Source: Shewanella insulae (GTDB lineage: Bacteria > Pseudomonadota > Gammaproteobacteria > Enterobacterales > Shewanellaceae). From it: a stretch of 64,000 bases of DNA. Numbering within the stretch: position 1 is the first letter of the stretch; every line of letters starts with the position of its first letter. Under the pieces are notes generated by a model. It did not search any database. It was not told the DNA's origin and saw only the letters and a list, made by a program, of their open reading frames with translations. The translations under genes were made by a program, and so were the position numbers. The stretch is taken from positions 29,506-93,505 of the forward strand of contig NZ_WRPA01000018.1 of assembly GCF_009831655.1 (NCBI RefSeq), written 5' to 3'. Shown piece by piece: positions 7,580-15,232 of this stretch.

Positions 7580-9697
7580 TTAAGTTTTTAATTTGCCCAG
7601 CTGCTGGTGTTGCTGCTCCACCAGCGCCGCCAGGCTGGCACTGCTCTGCTGGGCCTCATCGGCGAGTCTCGCCAGTTCGGAGGCGGAATCTGAGATCCCC
7701 GTGATGTTACGATTGACCTCCTCGGTCACGGCACTCTGCTCCTCGGCGGCGGTGGCAATATGGGTCACCTGACCGGACACCTCCTGGATCTGACTTACTA
7801 TGGTGTTGAGTGAACTCAGGGCAGATTCCGTCTGCGCCACGGCGCGTTGGGCGCCGTCCACCCCTTGGTCGATGATCTGCGAGGCGCTGCCAACCTCCTG
7901 CTGTAGTGATTCGATCAACCTGCCAATCTCATCGGTCGAGCTCTGGGTCTTGGACGCAAGCGCCCTCACCTCGTCGGCAACCACGGCAAAGCCCCGGCCT
8001 TGCTCGCCGGCCCGCGCGGCCTCGATGGCGGCATTTAGGGCCAGCAAATTGGTCTGCTCGGCGATGGCGCTAATCACCTCTAGGATCTGGCTGATGTTGG
8101 TGCTGCTTTCCGCCACCTTGCCCACGGCTTCCTTGGCGAGCAGGGACTCCTGTGACATGTGGGTCACATAGCCCATGGCCTGACTCAGGCTGTCTTCACC
8201 GGCCTTGACGTTGAGGGTCATCGCCTCGGTCTCCGACGCGGTCTGCTCCGAGGCCTTGGCCACCTCGAGGGCGGTGGCACTCATCTGATTCACAGCGGTC
8301 ACCACACTCTCGATATCACTGTACTGACGATTGACGCTGTCATGGGTCTGCTGGGCGATCCCCGCCGCCACCTGACTCTCGGCCTGTGAGCGGGACGCCA
8401 ACTCCTTGAGCTCACCGATCAGCAGTCGCAGCTTAGTGATAAAGCCATTGATGCCGCCGCCAAGGGCGATCAGCTCGGCGTGGGATTCTACGGTAACCTG
8501 TTGGGTCAGATCCCCCTCGGCACTGGCGAGGTTTTCCACCCGGCTCTGGATCACCTTAAGCGGCGCGATAATTGAGCGGATCACCAGACTAATGGTAACC
8601 ACGGCGATCACCGACACGATAATGCCCACGATCAACAGCAGGCTCCCCAGGGAACTGGCCATGGCCGACATCGCCTCATCCATGGCGTTGGCCGCCTGAT
8701 AGGCATCGGCCTTGGCTACCTCAATGACCAGCGACCACTGGGCCTTGGCAAGTGGGATCTCGATAGGATAGGCGACTATGATATTGGCACCCTGCTCCAG
8801 GTAACCGCCCTGGCGATGCAGCCCGGTCAACTGACTGGCGAGTGACGGGGCGATAGACTCCCCTAGTGGCCGCGCCTTCTTATCATAGTGGCTGGCTGCT
8901 ACCACCAACCCCTTCTGGCTCAGCAGGGTCACCTTGGCCTTGCCCTGATACAGGCTGGCCGAGAGTTCGTCGATCAGCTTCTGAAACACAGGCAGGTTAA
9001 CATCCACACCTATCACGCCGCGAAAGCTGCCCCCCACCACCACTGGCACAGTCAATGAAGTCATCAGGGCATTATTGCCGGGCGTGATCTCATACAGATA
9101 GGGCTCCATCAGGCAGGGCCGCATGGTGTCCATGGCACACAGGTACCACTCGGCCTCGCGCACGCCAAACTCCTTTAGGGTGGCATCATATTTCTCGCTG
9201 GCATCATCCACCGTCTGATGCTCGACGCTGCCATCGTCGCCGCGGGTGTAATAGATCTCCAGGGTGCCCACCTCAGGCACGCTATGGCTGCTCATCTGGG
9301 TATACTCATCGTCGCGGCCATCATAGCCATTAGGCTCGAACTGAGCATACATGGAGGATAGCTGACCGTTCTTTCGCAGTACGCCCGCCACCGCCTCCTC
9401 GACCCCTTCTCGGGATAGCGGTTGCGTAGCCGCGCTCTGCTCCATCATACCGGCAAAAGAAAATGGGATTCGATAGGCCTCGTTGATGAAGCCTGCTACC
9501 CGCTCACCATACTCACCGGCCCGGGCGCTGAGGCGCTGGCGAGTCTCATCGTGAAGCGCGTTTTGCACCTGGCCTGCCAGCTGGGCATTTTTATCGCTGA
9601 GTGACCACCAGAGGCTGAAAGAGAGAATGGCGACGATAATCAAGAACAGCGCAGAGGTGATCCAAAGCAACTTAGTACTGATGGGCAAGTGTTTCAT
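7580..9697 (-). CDS. methyl-accepting chemotaxis protein with dCache-type sensor
   Basis: 705 aa inner-membrane chemoreceptor. TM1 is at about 11-32, a large periplasmic region of Cache (PDC) type spans 33-345, TM2 is at about 349-375, a HAMP domain follows (RSIIAPLKVIQSRVENLASAEGDLTQQ), and the rest is the cytoplasmic coiled-coil signalling domain. The highly conserved hairpin EQTNLLALNAAIEAARAGEQGRGFAVVADEVR that contacts CheA/CheW is intact. The periplasmic part has the FRGVIGVDVNL strand typical of Cache domains that bind amino acids or small organic acids; the ligand cannot be told. No other chemotaxis gene is adjacent, so it probably feeds a pathway encoded elsewhere. Confidence 0.94.
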   Translation of the reverse strand: MKHLPISTKLLWITSALFLIIVAILSFSLWWSLSDKNAQLAGQVQNALHDETRQRLSARAGEYGERVAGFINEAYRIPFSFAGMMEQSAATQPLSREGVEEAVAGVLRKNGQLSSMYAQFEPNGYDGRDDEYTQMSSHSVPEVGTLEIYYTRGDDGSVEHQTVDDASEKYDATLKEFGVREAEWYLCAMDTMRPCLMEPYLYEITPGNNALMTSLTVPVVVGGSFRGVIGVDVNLPVFQKLIDELSASLYQGKAKVTLLSQKGLVVAASHYDKKARPLGESIAPSLASQLTGLHRQGGYLEQGANIIVAYPIEIPLAKAQWSLVIEVAKADAYQAANAMDEAMSAMASSLGSLLLIVGIIVSVIAVVTISLVIRSIIAPLKVIQSRVENLASAEGDLTQQVTVESHAELIALGGGINGFITKLRLLIGELKELASRSQAESQVAAGIAQQTHDSVNRQYSDIESVVTAVNQMSATALEVAKASEQTASETEAMTLNVKAGEDSLSQAMGYVTHMSQESLLAKEAVGKVAESSTNISQILEVISAIAEQTNLLALNAAIEAARAGEQGRGFAVVADEVRALASKTQSSTDEIGRLIESLQQEVGSASQIIDQGVDGAQRAVAQTESALSSLNTIVSQIQEVSGQVTHIATAAEEQSAVTEEVNRNITGISDSASELARLADEAQQSSASLAALVEQQHQQLGKLKT

Positions 9698-9827
9698 TTA
9701 TCACTCCTCGAGGTGGCGGGCAAAAGCGAAGCAAGGTCAATAATTAAACATAGCACTAAAGCATTAAATCACCATGCTATCAGGTATTTAATTGCGCTCG
9801 CATGGGAAGATATGTAGCAAAATGCCC

Positions 9828-9866
9828 CATAAAAAAACCGACCACCCACATAAAAAAACCGACCAC
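9828..9866. repeat. 18-bp direct repeat containing a duplicated terminator arm
   Basis: CATAAAAAAACCGACCAC occurs at 9828-9845 and again at 9849-9866. The second copy is the first arm of the purF terminator. The first copy has lost its partner arm, so it looks like a local duplication. Confidence 0.8.
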
Positions 9867-9882
9867 TAGGGGTCGGTTTTTA
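9852..9882 (-). terminator. Rho-independent terminator after purF
   Basis: ACCGACC and GGTCGGT form a 7-bp stem around ACTAGG, flanked by an A run on one side and a T run on the other, so it could work in both directions. It lies about 20 bp after the purF stop codon on the minus strand. Confidence 0.85.
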
Positions 9883-9902
9883 ACTGACGCATTCGCTATC
9901 CC

Positions 9903-11417
9903 TTAGGGATGACAGACGTTATGCAGCTCCAAGTTAGTGCCGATATCTTTGATACGATTGGCCTTGGCATCGTCGTTACGCAGCTGGGTCAGGTGATCCA
10001 GATAGGCCTGATCCACATCGTTGGTAATATAGTTACCGTCGAATACCGAGGTCTCGAAGCGCTTGATATCAGGGTTCTGCTGACGCACGGCTTCGATCAA
10101 GTCTTCCAGGTCCTGGAAGATGATGCCGTCGGCACCGATCAACTTGTTGATCTCTTCCGCATCACGCCCATGGGCAATCAGCTCGCTCGAGGTCGGCATG
10201 TCGATACCATAGACGTTAGGGAAGCGGATCTCTGGGGCTGCCGAGGCAAAGTAAACCTTCTTGGCACCGGCTTCACGGGCCATCTCGATGATCTGCTCAG
10301 AGGTAGTACCACGTACGATAGAGTCATCCACCAGCAGCACGTTCTTGCCCTTAAACTCGGCATTGATGGCGTTAAGCTTGCGGCGAACCGACTTCTTACG
10401 CTCCTGCTGGCCCGGCATGATGAAGGTACGACCGATATAACGGTTCTTCACGAAGCCCTGGCGGTATGGCAGATCCAGGTTACGGGCGATCTCCAGCGCG
10501 ATATCGCATGAGGTCTCAGGAATCGGGATCACCACGTCGATATCGTGATCTTCCCACTCCTTCTTGATCTTCTCACCCAGCATGGTGCCCATGTTCACGC
10601 GGCTACCGTAGACAGACACCTTGTCGATGGTCGAGTCTGGGCGGGCAAAATATACATATTCGAAGATACAAGGCGAATAGGTTGGCGACTGGGCGCACTG
10701 ACGGGTGTAGAGCTGACCATCTAAGGAGATATAGATGGCTTCGCCTGGGGCAACATCGCGTACCGTCTCGAAGCCCACGGCGTCAAGCGCCACGCTCTCG
10801 GAGGCCACCATATATTCGGTGCCCTGCGCTGTCTCGTTCTTACCCAGTACCAGTGGACGAATACCGTATGGATCGCGAAATGCCACCAGGCCCTGACCGA
10901 TGATCATCGCCGCTACCGCGTAGGCACCACGAGTCAGGTCATGCACCTTAGTGACCGCCTCAAACACCTCATCGGCTGTGAGGAACTGGCTCTGTGTGTG
11001 TTGCAGCTCATCGGCCAACAGGTTGAGCAGGACTTCTGAATCTGAGGTGGTGTTAACGTGACGACGTTGCTTCACCAGACGCTCGTGCAGCTCGACCGTG
11101 TTGGTCAGGTTGCCGTTGTGGGCCAGAGAGATCCCGAAGGGAGAGTTAACATAGAAAGGTTGCGCCTCAGACGCACTCGAGCTACCCGCAGTTGGGTAAC
11201 GCACGTGACCTATGCCGGCCGAGCCCTGCAGACGCTGCATATGCTTAGGTTCAAATACGTCTTTTACCAGACCATTGGCCTTACGCAATCTAAACGCATT
11301 GCCATCAACGGTGACAATGCCCGCGGCATCCTGGCCACGATGCTGTAGCACTGTGAGTGCATCATAGATTGTCTGATTAACCGATGTTCGGCCAACTATT
11401 CCGACGATACCACACAT
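9903..11417 (-). CDS. purF: amidophosphoribosyltransferase
   Basis: 504 aa, against 505 in E. coli. Catalyses the first committed step of purine synthesis, PRPP plus glutamine to phosphoribosylamine. Cys2 (MCGIVGIVG) is the N-terminal nucleophile of the class II glutaminase domain, which runs to about residue 230. The phosphoribosyltransferase half carries the PRPP loop VLLVDDSIVRGTTS. It is the last gene of the minus-strand run pdxB-asd-fimV-truA-folC-dedD-cvpA-purF; cvpA is about 90 bp upstream. The spacer is a place where a PurR operator would be expected, but I saw no clear match. Confidence 0.97.
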   Translation of the reverse strand: MCGIVGIVGRTSVNQTIYDALTVLQHRGQDAAGIVTVDGNAFRLRKANGLVKDVFEPKHMQRLQGSAGIGHVRYPTAGSSSASEAQPFYVNSPFGISLAHNGNLTNTVELHERLVKQRRHVNTTSDSEVLLNLLADELQHTQSQFLTADEVFEAVTKVHDLTRGAYAVAAMIIGQGLVAFRDPYGIRPLVLGKNETAQGTEYMVASESVALDAVGFETVRDVAPGEAIYISLDGQLYTRQCAQSPTYSPCIFEYVYFARPDSTIDKVSVYGSRVNMGTMLGEKIKKEWEDHDIDVVIPIPETSCDIALEIARNLDLPYRQGFVKNRYIGRTFIMPGQQERKKSVRRKLNAINAEFKGKNVLLVDDSIVRGTTSEQIIEMAREAGAKKVYFASAAPEIRFPNVYGIDMPTSSELIAHGRDAEEINKLIGADGIIFQDLEDLIEAVRQQNPDIKRFETSVFDGNYITNDVDQAYLDHLTQLRNDDAKANRIKDIGTNLELHNVCHP

Positions 11418-11505
11418 GGGTAGGTTTCCTCATTTTAAGATGTTCTGATAATTATTATTTGCGGCCATTAACCTCTGGCTATGGCACGACTATGCTTACG
11501 CATTT

Positions 11506-11994
11506 TTATATTTTAGGTACAAAGCTTGAGGTGTTTTCCACGTAGTCGAAGAACCACTGGATAACCACGCCAAATTCGGGAACCAGCTGTGAACTGGCCC
11601 ACCAGTCTGTCTTGGGCGCCCCGGTAAAGGCATCCAAGAAAAAGAGTATCGCACTGACGATGAGTGCACCGCGCAGGGCGCCGAAACAGAGCCCCAGCAC
11701 TCTGTCTGTGCCAGACAGGCCGGTTTTGGCCACCAATTGGCCGATAAGATAGTTAACCAGGGCACCGAGAATAAGGGTAGAGATAAACAGGATGGCGATG
11801 GCGATGCCATTGCGCACTATTTCATCTTTCATCTGGGTCAGGTAGACGGCGAGATCTTCATAAAATTGACTCGCCACGAAGAAGGCGGCAAACCAGACCA
11901 CGAGTGACATAGCTTCTTTGACGAAACCACGAAGCAGACTAATTAAAGTCGAAATTGCGATGACCGCAATAATGGCATAATCGATCCAAACCAT
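11506..11994 (-). CDS. cvpA: CvpA family membrane protein
   Basis: 162 aa with four predicted membrane helices (about 5-20, 28-45, 65-88 and 100-122) and the family motif LISLLRGFVKEAMSLVVWFAAFFVA. CvpA is required for colicin V production and for purF-operon expression patterns in E. coli, and has been tied to envelope homeostasis. It sits directly upstream of purF as in most Gammaproteobacteria. Confidence 0.95.
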   Translation of the reverse strand: MVWIDYAIIAVIAISTLISLLRGFVKEAMSLVVWFAAFFVASQFYEDLAVYLTQMKDEIVRNGIAIAILFISTLILGALVNYLIGQLVAKTGLSGTDRVLGLCFGALRGALIVSAILFFLDAFTGAPKTDWWASSQLVPEFGVVIQWFFDYVENTSSFVPKI

Positions 11995-12147
11995 TGAATA
12001 AGGTGATCCAGCATTAGCATTAAGACGGCGGGATTTTACCAGAGACTGAAGACATTCTCACCCCCTAGCCTGATTTAAAAGTGATTTAGTTTATCCGCAA
12101 TTACGGACACTGAATTCTGATCTAACGCCATTCGAACCAGACCCCAT

Positions 12148-12180
12148 AAACAGAAACGCCCAGGACAAAGGCCTGGGCGT
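12148..12180 (-). terminator. probable terminator after dedD
   Basis: On the minus strand ACGCCCAGG and CCTGGGCGT form a perfect 9-bp stem with a 7-nt loop, followed by TTCTGTTT. The T tract is poor, so termination may be partial, which would suit read-through to cvpA-purF. Confidence 0.55.
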
Positions 12181-12198
12181 CGGGTCAAAAGAGGAGGA

Positions 12199-12861
12199 TC
12201 AGAGCAGCGGATTATAGTCGACCACAGCCGACTTAAGACCGGTAAACTTGTCCAGCTTGGTCTGCAGCTTCTGCAGCTTGGTCTTGGAAATATCCGGGCC
12301 AACAAACACCTTAGTCAGCTGTCCATCCACCGGCTTCTTCGGCACCGTATAGGCACGGTAGCCCTTGTCTCTCAGACGCTTGACCAGAGCGTTAACATTG
12401 TTTGCATTCTTAAAGCTGCCAAGCTGCAGAGTATAGGCCGAGCTAGCTGTCACTGGCTTAGACTCAGTTCTCTTAGGCTCAGCTTTCTTAGCGTCGCTGT
12501 TTATGACTAGGCTCTTATTAGGGGCGCTCTTAACCTCAGTTTGAGCACCTTGCGGCTTATCCTGGTGCTCGGCAGAGGTTTCGCCGGCGGTATCAGCTTG
12601 CGCCGTCATCTGTTGGTCGAACTGGGCCTGCTGCTCACTCAGGTCGATGGCCGCTATGGTGCCTTGCTCTTCGAGATGGGACTCCCCCTGGGGTCGCAGA
12701 GGGATCTCGGCAAACTGCTCTTCCTGATGTTGCTTCTTACCATCTAAGATATCGGGCAAAAAGATCACCCCCAGGGCCACCAAGACAATGATGCCGACCA
12801 GACGGTTTTGAAACTGGCTCGATACCTTCTCTTGTTTAACTTCTACTTCATCCACCTGCAT
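12199..12861 (-). CDS. dedD: DedD-type SPOR-domain cell division protein
   Basis: 220 aa. A short cytoplasmic N-terminus, one membrane helix at about 20-37 (LVGIIVLVALGVIFLPDIL), a low-complexity linker, and a C-terminal SPOR domain at about 143-218 (YTLQLGSFKNANNVNALVKRL...). SPOR domains bind denuded glycan strands at the septum, and DedD helps constriction. The ATG directly follows the folC stop codon with no gap, so the two genes are translationally coupled. Confidence 0.93.
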   Translation of the reverse strand: MQVDEVEVKQEKVSSQFQNRLVGIIVLVALGVIFLPDILDGKKQHQEEQFAEIPLRPQGESHLEEQGTIAAIDLSEQQAQFDQQMTAQADTAGETSAEHQDKPQGAQTEVKSAPNKSLVINSDAKKAEPKRTESKPVTASSAYTLQLGSFKNANNVNALVKRLRDKGYRAYTVPKKPVDGQLTKVFVGPDISKTKLQKLQTKLDKFTGLKSAVVDYNPLL

Positions 12862-14169
12862 TTAACTAAGGTCCAATTGCTTAAACTCTGCCACAGTGTA
12901 AAAGGAGCCAAACACAATTACCACATCGGATTGGCCAATCTCTGGCTTTAACGCCTGATAAGCCTGCTCGACCGAGGCAAACCCATGGGCAGGCTTGTCG
13001 CCGCTCAGATAGGTGAGCAGATCTTGCGCCTTGGCGCTGCGCTCACAATTAAGATCCGCCAGATACCAGGCATGCACCCTATCATCTAACAGGCTAAGCA
13101 CGGCGCGGCAATCCTTATCTTTCAACATGCCGCACAGGGCGAAGATTCGCCTGCCTTCATAGGCTCTTAGACGATCGGCCAGATAACTCGCAGCATGGGG
13201 GTTGTGGGCCACATCCAAGATGATCTTAGGCTCCTCGCTGACCACCTCCAGACGACCAGCTAACTTGGCCTCTCTCAACCCTGCATCGATAAAGCCGCGG
13301 TTCTCCCCCGTCATAAACCACTGCGGCGCAAGCTGCTGCACCACGGCCAGGGCGGTGGCCGCATTAGCCAAGGGCAAAGTCGGCAGCGGCAAGCCTTCTA
13401 TTGAGAGCTTAGGCAGTGAGAATTGGGACACAGAGGGTTGAGGCACCGCACCTAGGGTAAAGCACCACTCAGCCTCGCTCGCCTGATAGCTAAACTCGTG
13501 ATTAACCCGTAGGGCCTGGGCGCCGGTAGACTCGGCATACTCGACTACGCTTGCGGGCAAGTCAGGTTCACCAATCACCACGGGACGCCCCGCTCGCATG
13601 ATCCCTGCCTTCTCGCGACCCACCAGCTCTCGAGTGTCGCCCAGGTATTCCTGATGGTCGATATCGATGGCGGTGATCACCGCGATATCGGCATCGATAA
13701 TATTGGTGGCATCCAGGCGTCCGCCTAGCCCCACCTCGAGTAGCACGAGATCCAGCTTCGCCAGCTTAAATAGGTAGAGCCCGGCAAGGGTGGCGTATTC
13801 GAAGAAGGTCAACGAGATATTGCCGCGCGCAGCATCTATGGCGCAAAACGCCTCGATAAGCGCCTCATCGCTGGCATCGACACCATCGATGCGTACCCGC
13901 TCATTATATTTGAGCATATGGGGCGAGCTGTAGACACCTACGCGCTGACCCGCCTGAAGCATGATGGCTTCTATCATGGCGCAGGTCGTTCCCTTGCCAT
14001 TGGTGCCCGCCACGGTCACCACCTTGGTGCCCTCGAGGCTGTCTAGCCCCATGGTCTCGGCAACAGCCGCGACGCGGCCAAGGCCCATATCTATCTCAGT
14101 GGGATGGATAACCATCAGGTGCGTCAGCCAATCGTCTAGACTAGATTGTGCGTTGGGTACAGGCGTCAT
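12862..14169 (-). CDS. folC: dihydrofolate synthase / folylpolyglutamate synthase
   Basis: 435 aa Mur-ligase family enzyme that adds glutamate to dihydropteroate and to folates. The ATP loop is VTVAGTNGKGTTCAMIEA near residues 50-66, and the C-terminal domain has ILDVAHNPHAASYLADRL. The N-terminal segment SLDDWLTHLMVIHPTEIDMGL is typical. It abuts dedD downstream. Upstream, where accD usually lies, there is only a 70-bp gap to truA. Confidence 0.96.
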   Translation of the reverse strand: MTPVPNAQSSLDDWLTHLMVIHPTEIDMGLGRVAAVAETMGLDSLEGTKVVTVAGTNGKGTTCAMIEAIMLQAGQRVGVYSSPHMLKYNERVRIDGVDASDEALIEAFCAIDAARGNISLTFFEYATLAGLYLFKLAKLDLVLLEVGLGGRLDATNIIDADIAVITAIDIDHQEYLGDTRELVGREKAGIMRAGRPVVIGEPDLPASVVEYAESTGAQALRVNHEFSYQASEAEWCFTLGAVPQPSVSQFSLPKLSIEGLPLPTLPLANAATALAVVQQLAPQWFMTGENRGFIDAGLREAKLAGRLEVVSEEPKIILDVAHNPHAASYLADRLRAYEGRRIFALCGMLKDKDCRAVLSLLDDRVHAWYLADLNCERSAKAQDLLTYLSGDKPAHGFASVEQAYQALKPEIGQSDVVIVFGSFYTVAEFKQLDLS

Positions 14170-14239
14170 ATCAGAATCTTTCTAACTCTATGTTATTCAA
14201 TATCGTATTAGGAACGTATTCGGTTTTTGCGGTTCGGCA

Positions 14240-15025
14240 TTAATCCAGCATAAACAGCGGCCCCAGGGCCAGTTTAGGCAAGGCATAATGCTCGGGATAG
14301 GTCACATCCACCAGATAGAGACCGTTAGGCTTAGCCGTCGCCGCCGCCTGAGTACGATCCTTTAGCGCCAGCAGATCTTTAATCCAGCTCACGGGTTGGC
14401 GGCCATAGCCCACCTCGAGCAGTGAGCCGACGATATTACGCACCATGTGATGCAAGAAGGCGTTCGCCTTGATGTCGACACAGATATACATGCCCTGACG
14501 GGTCACATTGACCTCGTGGACGCAGCGAAACGGGGTGTTCGACTGACACTGAATGGCGCGAAAGCTCGTGAAGTCCTGCTCGCCCAGCAGATACTGAGCC
14601 GCCTCATGCATCTTGGTCTCATCTATCTGCCCCGGATAGTGGCTCACCCCAGAGCGGAGGATCCCAGGTCTGAACTGGTGGTTATAGATCATGTAGCGAT
14701 AACGGCGGGCGGTGGCGGTGAAACGGGCGTGAAACTCATCATCCACATCCTTGGCCCAGCGCACGGCGATATCGTCTGGCAGGTTGACATTGACCCCTAG
14801 GGTCCAGGCACTCTCCTTACGCACGGCATTGGTCTCGAAATGCACCACCTGCCCGGTGGCATGCACACCTGCGTCGGTACGACCGGCACATTGAATCGAA
14901 ATAGGTTCGTTGGCAACGAAAGATAGGGCTCTCTCGAGCTGGGCTTGTACCGAGTCTACCTCGGCCTGACGTTGCCAGCCAAAATAACGGCTGCCATCAT
15001 ATTCGATACCTAATGCTACGCGCAT
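14240..15025 (-). CDS. truA: tRNA pseudouridine(38-40) synthase
   Basis: 261 aa. Isomerises uridines 38-40 in the tRNA anticodon stem-loop. The catalytic aspartate is Asp51 in CAGRTDAGVHATGQV. Family motifs FTSFRAIQCQSNTPFR and ANAFLHHMVRNIVG are present. It lies between fimV and folC; its neighbour accD is missing here. Confidence 0.96.
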   Translation of the reverse strand: MRVALGIEYDGSRYFGWQRQAEVDSVQAQLERALSFVANEPISIQCAGRTDAGVHATGQVVHFETNAVRKESAWTLGVNVNLPDDIAVRWAKDVDDEFHARFTATARRYRYMIYNHQFRPGILRSGVSHYPGQIDETKMHEAAQYLLGEQDFTSFRAIQCQSNTPFRCVHEVNVTRQGMYICVDIKANAFLHHMVRNIVGSLLEVGYGRQPVSWIKDLLALKDRTQAAATAKPNGLYLVDVTYPEHYALPKLALGPLFMLD

Positions 15026-15187
15026 GAAATACCTGTCCTCATGTTTGATTACTCATGTTTTATAAAGATGTACGCTAGGCGGCGGATTCTAGCACAAGCT
15101 CGGTATGAACTGGATAGTTAACTGGCCCGATAATTGGCCATCCTCAATTTAACGGCATAAATAGAGAAGATGTTGGCTTGCCGCCAT

Positions 15188-15214
15188 AAAAAAACGGCGC
15201 CTAAGCACCGTTTT
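15188..15214 (-). terminator. Rho-independent terminator after fimV
   Basis: On the minus strand CGGTGC-TTAG-GCGCCG (one G-U pair) is followed by seven T residues, about 20 bp after the fimV stop codon. Confidence 0.8.
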
Positions 15215-15232
15215 TCAAATCGCTCATCTGGT

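Noticed and set aside
12156..12180. Hairpin after dedD considered as a strong terminator
   Set aside because: The stem is strong but the T tract is interrupted; it was kept only as a probable weak terminator.
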